Positions 9,219-17,560 of a stretch of DNA of 64,000 nt are shown here, one piece after another. The notes beneath the pieces were generated by a model, which saw only the letters and a program-made list of their open reading frames with translations, made no database searches and had not been told where the DNA came from. Where the stretch lies: the NCBI GenBank assembly GCA_947165255.1, contig CAMUZR010000002.1, forward strand, positions 186,001 to 250,000, in the 5' to 3' direction. The DNA comes from an uncultured Bacteroidales bacterium (GTDB taxonomy: Bacteria; Bacteroidota; Bacteroidia; Bacteroidales; P3). Made by a program: the position numbers and the translations under genes. Each line of letters starts with the position of its first letter. The first letter of the stretch is position 1.

Positions 9219-9248
9219 TTGGTAAATGAAAATATATCAGTATTTTTG
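9219..9248 (+). promoter_or_regulatory. Promoter of the second WYL gene; decides its start
   Basis: TTG at 9219-9221, a 19-base spacer and TATTTTTG at 9241-9248 match the Bacteroidota promoter. The transcript should begin just after 9250, downstream of an in-frame ATG at 9226, so translation must use the ATG at 9265. Confidence 0.75.
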
Positions 9249-9264
9249 CACAAAATATAAGGAA

Positions 9265-10323
9265 ATGTCAACACAAAATAAAGCACAGCTACGCTATCAT
9301 ATCCTAGACAATTGTTTCAGGGACACCAGTGCGGAATATACCCTGAAGGAGTTGCTGGAGACGGTGAACATCAGACTGCAGAAAACAGAACACCCGCACA
9401 AGGTAAGCGAACGGCAGCTCTATTCGGACATTGCGTTTATGAAGAGTCCGGAAGGTTATGGGGCTGAGATAGAATCGTACCGCGTAGTGCGTCCCGACCG
9501 CAAGGGCGACAAGCGCGTCTATTCGGCCTATAGGTATAAGGACCCGTCGTATAGTATTTCTAAGATTCCGCTGACGCATAACCAGATGCGCTATGTGCAG
9601 CTGTTTCTTAGTAGCTTCGACTCGACGGTGGACCCTGACATGACTCCCTGGATAAAGAAGACGATCAATGGGATGAAACGGTGGCTAGGCAACTTTGACG
9701 CCAAGCCGGCTTTCAGATGCGACGTGCATGGATTCCAAGGCGGTGTGAGGATGCGGGAATGCTTCGAATATTTCCGCCAGCTGCTGGAGGCCATCGATGA
9801 GAAGAAATCGATGTGGATGCTGGTCCGTGAAGGTCAGGAGGATGTTATTATGAACTATCACCCCTTTTTCCTGAAACAGTTTTATAACCGCTGGTACGTG
9901 TTGGGGGTCACCACTGAGAATCCTGACAAAATCCAGCCTGTGCCTTTGGACCGCATTTACGGGCTCAATAACGGCTACGACCCCTATATAAACTATCCGT
10001 TCAATCCCGACGAGTATTTTGATGATTTCGTTGGCGTGTTCGACCCCGGTGGAGAGTGCTGCGACGTGCACCTGCGCATTAGGGGTTGGGGAAAGATGTA
10101 CTTCAGCACCAACCCGATGCATGCTTCGCAGCGTTCGAAGTTCATCACGGTCAATGGCGAGGAAGTATTGGACGTGCACATGGTGTTGAAGATAAACGAA
10201 GAGCTGAAGCATTCGCTCAACGTCATTATGGATTGTGTGGATGTGATTGCCCCGCAGGAGCTTGTGGACTACCAGAACGAAACTGTAAAGCAGGCGGCCG
10301 AGCGTTTAGGACTGATAAAATAG
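9265..10323 (+). CDS. WYL-domain transcriptional regulator (paralogue 2)
   Basis: Putative WYL regulator of 352 residues from ATG 9265. An upstream in-frame ATG at 9226 is rejected because the promoter element lies inside that extension. Order of parts: an N-terminal helical/HTH-like region (YTLKELLETVN, VSERQLYSDI), then a WYL core with RWYVLGV, then a WCX-like tail with the motif 'NPMHASQRSK'. It aligns block for block with the WYL gene at 5723-6787, including the YPFNPDEYFDDFVGV stretch, so the pair arose by duplication. It probably represses or activates the neighbouring genes in response to a ligand. The short leader (about 15 bases) is notable. Confidence 0.85.
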   Translation: MSTQNKAQLRYHILDNCFRDTSAEYTLKELLETVNIRLQKTEHPHKVSERQLYSDIAFMKSPEGYGAEIESYRVVRPDRKGDKRVYSAYRYKDPSYSISKIPLTHNQMRYVQLFLSSFDSTVDPDMTPWIKKTINGMKRWLGNFDAKPAFRCDVHGFQGGVRMRECFEYFRQLLEAIDEKKSMWMLVREGQEDVIMNYHPFFLKQFYNRWYVLGVTTENPDKIQPVPLDRIYGLNNGYDPYINYPFNPDEYFDDFVGVFDPGGECCDVHLRIRGWGKMYFSTNPMHASQRSKFITVNGEEVLDVHMVLKINEELKHSLNVIMDCVDVIAPQELVDYQNETVKQAAERLGLIK

Positions 10324-10366
10324 CTATTAACAGAAGGTTTTTTTTCATAAGTGTATATCACAGAAA

Positions 10367-10398
10367 GGGGACTGCCGATTGGCAGCCCCCTGTTTTTT
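10367..10398. terminator. Bidirectional terminator between WYL gene and rhomboid gene
   Basis: The stem GGGGACTGCC / GGCAGCCCCC with loop GATT is followed by a T run on the plus strand. On the minus-strand transcript the single mismatch becomes a G-U pair, so it can also end the ruvX-rhomboid operon. Confidence 0.8.
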
Positions 10399-10423
10399 AT
10401 ACCGATGGGTTGTAAGGGGTGGC

Positions 10424-11032
10424 TTAGAATTTGGAGAAGGGATGCTTGCGCCAGTAGAGGATGAGCAGGAGGCCGAAGAGCATGCCGCCGAGGTGGGCAA
10501 AATGGGCGATGCCGTCGGAAACAAAGATGCCCTCGAGGAGCTCGATGGCGGCATAGCCTATGACGAACCACTTGGCTTTGATGGGCATGAGGAAGTAGAG
10601 ATAGATGCGCTCTTCTGGAAACATCATGCCGAAGGCCAGGAGGACGCCGTAGACAGCGCCCGAAGCGCCCACGGTGAGTCCCCAGCCGGGGACGAGTATG
10701 TTGCAGAGGCCGGCGCCTATGCCGCAGACGAGGTAGTAGAACAGAAAGCGCCTCGAACCCCAGAAGTTTTCTAGAATATAGCCGAACATCCAGAGGGCAA
10801 ACATGTTGAAAAACAGATGGCTGAAGCTGCCGTGCATGAACATGTAGGTGAATAGTTGCCAGATGCGGAAACGGCCGGTGGGGATGGAGTTGAGGGCCAG
10901 CATGTTGGTGATGTTGTAATAGCCGGCTCGTTCCAGCACCATCGTGGCCAGAAAGACGATGACGTTGATGATGAGTAGATTCTTCACTACCGGGGGTAGC
11001 ATGGAGAAACCTTTGGGTGCGTAGTCTGTCAT
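10424..11032 (-). CDS. Rhomboid family intramembrane serine protease
   Basis: Polytopic inner-membrane protease of 202 residues with about six membrane segments. The catalytic Ser124 lies in GASGAVYG and the catalytic His180 in the HFAHLGG segment; the conserved FMHGSFSHLFFNM element (residues 65-77) contributes the oxyanion region. Length and motifs fit the compact bacterial rhomboid core. It is the last gene of a five-gene minus-strand run and lies 17 bases after mutL. Substrates of bacterial rhomboids are mostly unknown, and none is suggested here. Confidence 0.93.
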   Translation of the reverse strand: MTDYAPKGFSMLPPVVKNLLIINVIVFLATMVLERAGYYNITNMLALNSIPTGRFRIWQLFTYMFMHGSFSHLFFNMFALWMFGYILENFWGSRRFLFYYLVCGIGAGLCNILVPGWGLTVGASGAVYGVLLAFGMMFPEERIYLYFLMPIKAKWFVIGYAAIELLEGIFVSDGIAHFAHLGGMLFGLLLILYWRKHPFSKF

Positions 11033-11049
11033 AATGAAATATAAATGTA

Positions 11050-12894
11050 TTAGTTAAGAAGTGTTTCGGGATTGAGCACTGCCATGGTCTTGCGGCCAGA
11101 GGGGCTGACGCCGGGCACTTGGCAGCAGAAGAGGTCGGCAATGAGTTGCTGCATTTCCTCCTGTTTGAGGGAGATGCCGGGGCGGATGGCCATCTGCCGT
11201 GCCATGGAGCGGCAGAGACTGAGACGGCGGTCGGTGAATTTTTGTATCATGGCACCTTTGTGTTCTACGATTATTTGGTCGAAGAATTGTTGTAGATCGG
11301 CCTCGACGATGTCGGGCGGAGTGGCGGTTACCACAAAGGTGGTTTGGCCGAGGGGTGCTATTTCGAAGCCGTGTTCCCTGAGGTCGGGAATCAGCTCGTT
11401 GAAAATGTCGGCATCGGCAGGAGAGAACTGGCAGTTGACAGGGAAGAGAAGCTGTTGGGCAGAGGGGGCCTGCTGACGGTTGATGAGGCGCTCGTAGAGT
11501 ACCCGCTCGTGGGCTGCCTGCTGGTCGATGAGGAGGAGCCCGGAGGGGAGGGTGCTGACGATAAAGCGCTGCTGGAGCTGCATGCAGGGAGTCTCGGTGA
11601 CGGCGATGCTGGGAGTTTGGAGCTGTTGTTGTTGCGACTGGGGAGCGGGAGCGCTGACGTCGGCGGGGGAATTGTGGGTCTTGTCGTCGAGGTCGAAAAA
11701 GGAAGTCCATTTTGAGGACTTGGGCATATCGCTTTCGAAATTAGGCGTATGGCTGCTGTTGGATGAAGTGCGACTTGAAGGAAATGGGTTGGTGAAGGGG
11801 TTGTAGTCGGGGTTGTAGCTTACCTTAGGTTCCTTGGGCACGTAGCCTTTGGGTGCGGGAAGAAAATCGACCTCTTCGATGGGGTTGAACTGCAGCTCGT
11901 TGCCAATGCCAAACTGGCCAATGGCCTTTTTGGTGGCGGCTCGGAGGATGGCGAAAAGGGTGTGCTCGTCGACAAATTTCACCTCGGTCTTGGTGGGATG
12001 TATGTTGATGTCGATGCGGGAGGGGTCTACTTGGAGGTGGAGGAAGTAGCTGGGGTAGTAGCGTTCGGGGATGACGTCGGAGTAGGCTTTTTCGATGGCG
12101 GCACTTAGGGCGGGATGCTTGATGAAACGGTGGTTGACAAAGAGGTATTGTTCGCCCCGCGATTTGCGGGCGAATTCGGGTTTGGACACGTAGCCGTATA
12201 GGGTGACTATGTCGGTGGTTTCGTCAATGGGGTAGAGGCGCTCGCGATAGTTAGTGCCGAATATTTGGCTGATACGTTCGGCAAAATTGCCCGCATGGAG
12301 GTCGTAGAGCAGTTTGCCGTTGCTGTAGAAGGTGTAATCGATGCCGTAGTTGATGAGGGCCACACGTTTGAAGACTTCCTCGATATGGCTGAGCTCTATG
12401 CTGTCTTTTTTGAGGAAGTTGCGTCGAGCGGGGACGTTGAAGAAAAGATTCTTTACGGCGATGGAAGTGCCGTTGGGGCAGGCACATGAAATCTGTTCTT
12501 GAATCTGAGAGCCTTCGATGAGGACCTGGGTGCCCAGTTCGCTTTGATGCAGCTTGGTTTTGAGTTCGACCTGAGCGATGGCGGCAATGGATGCCAGGGC
12601 TTCGCCCCGGAAGCCCATGGTGTGGATGTCGAAAAGGTCGTCGGCCTTGTGGATTTTGGATGTGGCGTGGCGCTCGAAACAGACACGGGCATCGCTGTCG
12701 CTCATGCCGCATCCGTTGTCGATGACTTGTATGAGGGTTCGGCCGGCGTCCTTGACGATGAGTTGGATTTTGGTGGCTCCGGCATCGAGGGCGTTTTCCA
12801 ACAGCTCCTTGACAGCCGAAGCGGGACGGTCGACTACTTCGCCGGCCGCAATCTGATTGGCAACGCTGTCGGGGAGGATGTTGATGAGGTCCAT
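11050..12894 (-). CDS. mutL: DNA mismatch repair protein MutL
   Basis: Mismatch-repair ATPase of 614 residues that links MutS recognition to strand incision. The N-terminal GHKL ATPase has ENALDAGA (33-40), DNGCGM (59-64) and GFRGEAL (94-100), and the transducer domain carries 'CPNGTSIAVKNLFFNVPAR'. A low-complexity linker of about 360-440 leads to the C-terminal dimerisation domain. The endonuclease-type motif reads DQQAAHERVLYE (457-468), where nicking MutLs usually have DQHA, and the late motif reads SPSGRK (597-602) without the usual Cys/His. Nicking activity is therefore uncertain. It lies 10 bases after the TPR lipoprotein and 17 bases before the rhomboid gene. Confidence 0.95.
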   Translation of the reverse strand: MDLINILPDSVANQIAAGEVVDRPASAVKELLENALDAGATKIQLIVKDAGRTLIQVIDNGCGMSDSDARVCFERHATSKIHKADDLFDIHTMGFRGEALASIAAIAQVELKTKLHQSELGTQVLIEGSQIQEQISCACPNGTSIAVKNLFFNVPARRNFLKKDSIELSHIEEVFKRVALINYGIDYTFYSNGKLLYDLHAGNFAERISQIFGTNYRERLYPIDETTDIVTLYGYVSKPEFARKSRGEQYLFVNHRFIKHPALSAAIEKAYSDVIPERYYPSYFLHLQVDPSRIDINIHPTKTEVKFVDEHTLFAILRAATKKAIGQFGIGNELQFNPIEEVDFLPAPKGYVPKEPKVSYNPDYNPFTNPFPSSRTSSNSSHTPNFESDMPKSSKWTSFFDLDDKTHNSPADVSAPAPQSQQQQLQTPSIAVTETPCMQLQQRFIVSTLPSGLLLIDQQAAHERVLYERLINRQQAPSAQQLLFPVNCQFSPADADIFNELIPDLREHGFEIAPLGQTTFVVTATPPDIVEADLQQFFDQIIVEHKGAMIQKFTDRRLSLCRSMARQMAIRPGISLKQEEMQQLIADLFCCQVPGVSPSGRKTMAVLNPETLLN

Positions 12895-12904
12895 CGTGGC
12901 TCTA

Positions 12905-13447
12905 TTATTGCACGTCGACGGTTTGGCTGTTGGCCAAGAGAGAGTCGTTGGCGCGCGCGAGGTTGTACTCGAAAATCTCTTCGGGCGACATGCCTACGAG
13001 GGGTATGAGCTTGCGGGTGTCGGCAGCCATAAAGTGGTTGGGGAATTTATCGACAAACTCCTGATAGGCGGCCTTGGCCTCGTCGTATTGGCAGTTGAGG
13101 TCGTAGGCATTGCCTTTGAGGAAATAGCACATGGGAACCTCGGAGAAGTAGGAGTAGTCGTTGATGACACGGTCGAAAAGCTGAATGGCACGATCGGTGT
13201 GGATGACGTTGCTTTGGATTTCGGCGGCCTTCATTAGGTACTGGGGGGTGAGGGAGTCGGTGGGGTATTTGTCGGCAAAGGCCACGTAGAGGTCGGTGAG
13301 TTGGTCGGCAGTGGCAGGGTCGGCTCCGATGGCGTTTTCGAAGACAGAGTCTTCGAAGTCTTCGATTTGTTCGACGCGTTCTTCGCGGCTGGGGCCGCAG
13401 GCCACGAGAAGGGCCGTGGCAGCAAAAAGGAGGAGTATTCTTTTCAT
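12905..13447 (-). CDS. TPR-containing lipoprotein
   Basis: Lipoprotein of 180 residues. The signal peptide has lipobox LLVAC and Cys17. The mature part carries tetratricopeptide-like helix pairs (AIQLFDRVINDYSYFSEVP, DEAKAAYQEFVDKFPNH) resembling the YfgM/BamD/CpoB class of periplasmic TPR proteins. It probably acts as a periplasmic scaffold at the inner or outer membrane; no partner is evident. It sits 13 bases after def and 10 bases before mutL, so it is co-transcribed with housekeeping genes. Confidence 0.8.
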   Translation of the reverse strand: MKRILLLFAATALLVACGPSREERVEQIEDFEDSVFENAIGADPATADQLTDLYVAFADKYPTDSLTPQYLMKAAEIQSNVIHTDRAIQLFDRVINDYSYFSEVPMCYFLKGNAYDLNCQYDEAKAAYQEFVDKFPNHFMAADTRKLIPLVGMSPEEIFEYNLARANDSLLANSQTVDVQ

Positions 13448-13460
13448 TTGGGTAATGCTA

Positions 13461-14024
13461 TTATTTTTTAGTGGTTTTCATGCGGTAGTGGGTGCGGACA
13501 CGGCCGTTGACCACATCGCTTATTTTGCGTTTGAGCATGGTGCGGCGGAGGGGGGAGAGGCGGTCGGTGAAGACTTTGCCTTCGAGGTGGTCGATTTCGT
13601 GCTGTGCCACACGGGCAAAAAGGCCGTGGATTTCCTCCTCGTGAAGCTGCCAGTCGGGGTCGTACCAGCGGAGGCGGATGCCTTCGGTGCGCAGGACGTC
13701 CTCGTGGATGTCGGGAACGGAGAGGCAGCCCTCGTTGAAATACTGTTTCTCGCCTATGAATTCTAGGATTTCGGGGTTGATGAGGGTGTGCTCCTCGGCG
13801 ACAGGGCCGTAGGTGTCGGTTTTCTCGTCGTAGGGACGGAAGCCGATGACCACAAGGCGGATGGAGAGGTCGATTTGGGGAGCGGCAAGGCCTACGCCGT
13901 CGGCGTTGTACATGGTCTCGTACATGTCGGCAATGAGTTTTCCCAGTTCGGGGTAATCTTTGTCAATGGGTTGCGCTACTTTGCGCAGGGTGGGGTGGCC
14001 GAGGCCGATAATGGGGTATATCAT
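13461..14024 (-). CDS. def: Peptide deformylase
   Basis: Removes the formyl group from the N-terminal methionine of new proteins; metal-dependent and cytoplasmic. All three family motifs are intact: GVGLAAPQ (43-50), EGCLSVP with metal ligand Cys100, and QHEIDH with His142, catalytic Glu143 and His146. At 187 residues it is a typical length. It is the second gene of the ruvX-to-rhomboid operon, 56 bases after ruvX. No fmt gene is adjacent. Confidence 0.97.
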   Translation of the reverse strand: MIYPIIGLGHPTLRKVAQPIDKDYPELGKLIADMYETMYNADGVGLAAPQIDLSIRLVVIGFRPYDEKTDTYGPVAEEHTLINPEILEFIGEKQYFNEGCLSVPDIHEDVLRTEGIRLRWYDPDWQLHEEEIHGLFARVAQHEIDHLEGKVFTDRLSPLRRTMLKRKISDVVNGRVRTHYRMKTTKK

Positions 14025-14080
14025 TTCTGTTGTATTTCTTTTTTCTTTAACAAATATTGTGCCAAAGGGAAGGGGGAGGG

Positions 14081-14509
14081 CTAGCGTTGCTGTTGGTACT
14101 GGGCGCTGTCCATGTAGTTTTGCAGCATGATGGTGGCCGACACCTGGTCTATCATGCCCTTGTTTTGGCGTTGTTTCTTCTTCAGGCCGCCGTCTATCAT
14201 GGCTTGGAAGGCCATTTTGGAGGTGAAGCGCTCGTCGATGCGGGCGATTTTTTTGTCGGGGAAAGTCTGTGCCAGTTTCTGGACGAAGGGCTCGATGTAC
14301 CGCATTGACTCAGAAGGGGTATTGTCGAGGTGTTTGGCCTCGCCGACGAGAAAGATGTCGACGGTTTCTTTGGCACAGTAGTCTTGCAGGAATTGGAGTA
14401 GAGTAGGGGTGGCCACGGTTGTCAGCCCAGTGGCAATGATGCGGTCGGGGTCGGTGACGGCAATTCCAGTACGCTTTATGCCATAGTCAATTGCAAGGAT
14501 TCTTCCCAT
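14081..14509 (-). CDS. ruvX: Putative Holliday junction resolvase RuvX/YqgF
   Basis: RNase H-fold nuclease of 142 residues. Family motifs visible are ILAIDYGIKRTGIAVTD (Asp8 acidic ligand), 'FLVGEAKHLDNTPSE' and 'ARIDERFTSKMA'. Homologues take part in 16S rRNA 5' end maturation and perhaps Holliday junction cleavage. It is the first gene of a minus-strand operon whose -7 element lies at 14534-14541, giving a leader of about 20 bases. Confidence 0.93.
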   Translation of the reverse strand: MGRILAIDYGIKRTGIAVTDPDRIIATGLTTVATPTLLQFLQDYCAKETVDIFLVGEAKHLDNTPSESMRYIEPFVQKLAQTFPDKKIARIDERFTSKMAFQAMIDGGLKKKQRQNKGMIDQVSATIMLQNYMDSAQYQQQR

Positions 14510-14533
14510 ATTATTGCTTACTATTTAAGTTTG

Positions 14534-14541
14534 CAAAAATA
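14534..14541 (-). promoter_or_regulatory. -7 promoter element for the ruvX-def-TPR-mutL-rhomboid operon
   Basis: The minus strand reads TATTTTTG (TAnnTTTG), 25 bases upstream of the ruvX ATG. Genes follow at gaps of 56, 13, 10 and 17 bases with no obvious internal promoter. Confidence 0.65.
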
Positions 14542-14572
14542 CGAAAAAAAATCGAAAAAGACAGAATTTGAC

Positions 14573-14603
14573 TGCTTTTCTCATTTTAAGACGAGAAAAG
14601 GCA
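14573..14603 (-). terminator. Possible terminator after priA
   Basis: The stem CTTTTCTC / GAGAAAAG with a 10-base loop lies just after the priA stop. No T run directly follows on the minus strand, so the terminator call is weak. Confidence 0.4.
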
Positions 14604-14611
14604 TGGGAAGG

Positions 14612-17110
14612 CTACTGAGGGTCTACGTCGAAATGGATTTGAAGCGAGGAGAGGCGCTTGTCGGTCTTGAGCCTATCGGAAATGTCTAGGATGATTTTTT
14701 TGGCTTCGGCAATGGCTTCGGAACGCTCGAAACGGAGCATGATTTTTTTGATAAAGAGTCCGCGGATGCGTGATACGTTGGGATATTCTGGGCCGATGAC
14801 GCGGGTGCCGAATACTTCGCGGAGCATGGCGGCATAGCGCGCGGCGGCATCGTTGAGGAGTTCGCTTTCGCGGTGTTTGAGGGTGATGTCGATGAGGCGG
14901 TAGAACGGGGGGTAGCGGAAGACACGGCGCTCGTTGATTTGGCTGTGGTACATCTCCTGGTAGTCGTTGTCGATGACGTTGCGGATGGCCTGATGGTAGG
15001 GATTGTAGGTTTGGATGATGACTTTGCCCTGATGGCCATGGCGGCCGGCGCGGCCGCTCACCTGGGTCATTTGCTGGAAGGCCCGCTCGAAGGCGCGGAA
15101 GTCGGGGAAATAGATGAGATTGTCGGCGCTGACGATGCCCACCACGCTGACGTTGTCGAAGTCGAGGCCTTTGGTAACCATCTGGGTGCCCACGAGAATG
15201 TCGATACGGCGTTCCTGAAAATCGTTGATGATTTCTAGGTAGCGGTTTTTCTGTGCAGTGCTGTCGAGGTCCATACGCGCCACTTTGGCGTCGGGAAAGA
15301 GGATGGAGAGGTCGTCTTCGATGCGTTCGGTGCCGAAGCCCTTCATGGTGAGGTGGTGGCCATGGCAGGCGGGGCATTCGGAGGGGAGTGGTATGGAGTA
15401 GCCACAATAGTGGCATCGCATGCTGTTGGTGGCCTTGTGGTAGACAAGCGACACGTCGCAGTGCTGGCACTGGGGGGTCCAGTGGCAGTCGTCGCACTCG
15501 ATGCGCAGGGAGAAGCCTCGCCTGTTTTGGAAGAGGATGACCTGCTCGTGGTTGTCGAGAGCCTCCTGAATGTGGTCGAGGAGAAACTTGGAAAAATGGA
15601 CTGAACCTGCTGCCTGAGTCCCTATCTGGCGACGGATGCGGTTGGACTCTTCTTTCATGTCGGCACAGAGCACTTCGGGGAGCCGCAGTCCCCCGTAGCG
15701 TTTCTTCATCTCGCAAAATCCGTATTTGCCCTGCTGGGCGTTGAAATAGCTTTCGAGGGAAGGTGTGGCGGAACCGAGGACGGTCTGGGCACCCCAAAGG
15801 TGGGCCAGATAGATGGCGGCGTCGCGCCCATGGTAACGTGGAGCGGGGTCGTACTGTTTGAAACTGCTGTCGTGCTCCTCGTCGACGATGACGAGGCCAA
15901 GGTTGTGGAAAGGAAGGAAGAGAGCGCTGCGGGCACCCAACAGGACTTGGAAACGGCGGTTGTCGTCGGGATCCATAGTGCGATTCCACACTTCGGCCCG
16001 CTGTGAGGCGCTAAAGCGAGAGTGATAGACCCCAACCCGGTCGCCGAAATACTTGCGCAAACGGTTGATGATTTGCGCGGTAAGGGCGATCTCGGGCAGC
16101 AGGAAGAGCACCTGCTTGCCTTGCTGGACAACCTCGTGGATGAGCTTGATATAAACCTCGGTCTTGCCTGAAGAGGTAACGCCGTGCAGCAGTGCCACAG
16201 GCTTTTGGCAGTGGCGGAGATAGTCGAAAGCTGCCTGTTGTTCGTCGTTGAGTTGGATGCTTTCGGGTGAAAGGGTGGCGCAGCCGTCTTCCAGACGGGA
16301 CTCTGCTTTTTCCTCCTGCAGCAGCACACCGTTGCGTATGAGTGTCTTGAGTGCAGACTCGGAAACGGGTTTGCCATCGGAAGTGTCGAGAAGTTGACGT
16401 CGAGGGACGGGCTGCTTGCCCAACTGGCTCATCTGCATAAACTTGAGCAGTAGGTCGACCTGTTTTTGTGTGTTTTTTTTCTTTTCGAGTGAGTCGAAAA
16501 GTGATTTCAGACTGTCCTGGCGGGAATAGTCTTCGGAGAGGATGATATAGGCTGACTTTCGGGGGGTAAAACGCTGGTGCAGCTCCTCGTCCATTACGAT
16601 TATCTCGCGCTCAATCATGGTGTTCAGTAGGGGCATCATCTTCTGAACCCCTATGGCACGGCTAATGTCGTCCACGGTCATCACAGGGTGGTCGGTCAGC
16701 AGGCGCACCACGCGCAGCTCATTGTCCGTCAGGTTTGAAAGTTCGCCGCTGAAATCGGGGTGGATGGATACAGAAGACTCGCTGGCCAGCCGAAAGGCCG
16801 ATGGAAGCGCAATGGCCATTACGTCGCCCACGTAGCACATATAGTAGTCCGCAATCCACTCCCAAAAGCGGAAGAGTGACTCGCTGACCAGGGGTTCGGT
16901 ATCCAGAATGGCCATAATGTACTTCACCTTATAGTGCGGGGCGTCCTCATGGATGCGGCGCACCACGGCAGAGTAGAGCCTTTTAGGGCCAAACTGCACC
17001 ACCACTCGCTGTCCCACACGGACGGCATCGTTGTACTCCTGAGGTACGCGGTAGGTATAGGTGCCGTGGATATGGAGGGGCAATATGACGTCTGCAAAAT
17101 AGGTGACCAT
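14612..17110 (-). CDS. priA: Primosomal protein N' (replication restart helicase PriA)
   Basis: 3'-to-5' helicase that reloads the replisome at stalled forks. From ATG 17110 it has 832 residues. I reject the in-frame start at 17191 because a TACATTTG promoter element lies at 17129-17136, inside that extension. Visible parts are an N-terminal 3'-DNA-binding domain (VILPL ... YTYRVP), Walker A GVTSSGKTE (about 310-318), the DEEH Walker B box (about 410-413) and a cysteine-rich zinc region (about 539-582) with paired CxxC motifs splitting the helicase. It is monocistronic in appearance, with ruvX downstream having its own promoter. Confidence 0.96.
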   Translation of the reverse strand: MVTYFADVILPLHIHGTYTYRVPQEYNDAVRVGQRVVVQFGPKRLYSAVVRRIHEDAPHYKVKYIMAILDTEPLVSESLFRFWEWIADYYMCYVGDVMAIALPSAFRLASESSVSIHPDFSGELSNLTDNELRVVRLLTDHPVMTVDDISRAIGVQKMMPLLNTMIEREIIVMDEELHQRFTPRKSAYIILSEDYSRQDSLKSLFDSLEKKKNTQKQVDLLLKFMQMSQLGKQPVPRRQLLDTSDGKPVSESALKTLIRNGVLLQEEKAESRLEDGCATLSPESIQLNDEQQAAFDYLRHCQKPVALLHGVTSSGKTEVYIKLIHEVVQQGKQVLFLLPEIALTAQIINRLRKYFGDRVGVYHSRFSASQRAEVWNRTMDPDDNRRFQVLLGARSALFLPFHNLGLVIVDEEHDSSFKQYDPAPRYHGRDAAIYLAHLWGAQTVLGSATPSLESYFNAQQGKYGFCEMKKRYGGLRLPEVLCADMKEESNRIRRQIGTQAAGSVHFSKFLLDHIQEALDNHEQVILFQNRRGFSLRIECDDCHWTPQCQHCDVSLVYHKATNSMRCHYCGYSIPLPSECPACHGHHLTMKGFGTERIEDDLSILFPDAKVARMDLDSTAQKNRYLEIINDFQERRIDILVGTQMVTKGLDFDNVSVVGIVSADNLIYFPDFRAFERAFQQMTQVSGRAGRHGHQGKVIIQTYNPYHQAIRNVIDNDYQEMYHSQINERRVFRYPPFYRLIDITLKHRESELLNDAAARYAAMLREVFGTRVIGPEYPNVSRIRGLFIKKIMLRFERSEAIAEAKKIILDISDRLKTDKRLSSLQIHFDVDPQ

Positions 17111-17128
17111 GCTTTTATTTTGAGGCTG

Positions 17129-17136
17129 CAAATGTA
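17129..17136 (-). promoter_or_regulatory. -7 promoter element for priA; decides its start
   Basis: The minus strand reads TACATTTG, matching TAnnTTTG, 19 bases upstream of the ATG at 17110, so the leader is very short. Confidence 0.65.
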
Positions 17137-17560
17137 CGCAAAAATCCCCACATAAGCGTTTGCCGCACACAAAAAAACTCCTATACTGCAAATTGTCACA
17201 AATTTACCATCGGTCATCACCGTGGCCAATTCATGACAATTCGGCTTTACTGTCGGCAGAGGCAAACTACTTTTCCTCGCCCGGTGGACAGGTAATAGCC
17301 TATGGAGCGTAAGATGGATAGCAGCTCCTAAGTAGACATACAAAAGGAGTCTTCGGTCGGCAATACGAGATGTTAGCTGGAGTTTGAAAATTGGGCTGAA
17401 TGGATAGGGGGGGGACTGAGTAGATGGAATGAGCTGCAAGTGGGTAGGGAAATTGGTGTCGGTATTGCAAATGGTTGTGAACCAGATGGGAAACAGCCGA
17501 GGGAGTGAAGAAAATAGGGAGTGGGCAATTTTTTGCTGAAAAGGGCGTTATGGACAAAAG
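17137..17560. other. Intergenic stretch without a supported gene
   Basis: This is the divergent region between priA (-) and the glycosyltransferase (+). I see no convincing coding frame, RNA gene or TAnnTTTG element on the plus strand. An ATG at 17549 is followed almost at once by a stop codon. Confidence 0.5.

Noticed and set aside
5723..10323. Known phage-defence island
   Set aside because: WYL regulators often mark such islands, but no nuclease, helicase, methylase or reverse transcriptase gene is present here.
10269..11141. 290-codon minus-strand frame over the rhomboid gene
   Set aside because: Shifted frame rich in His/Arg/Pro; the rhomboid frame carries the catalytic motifs.
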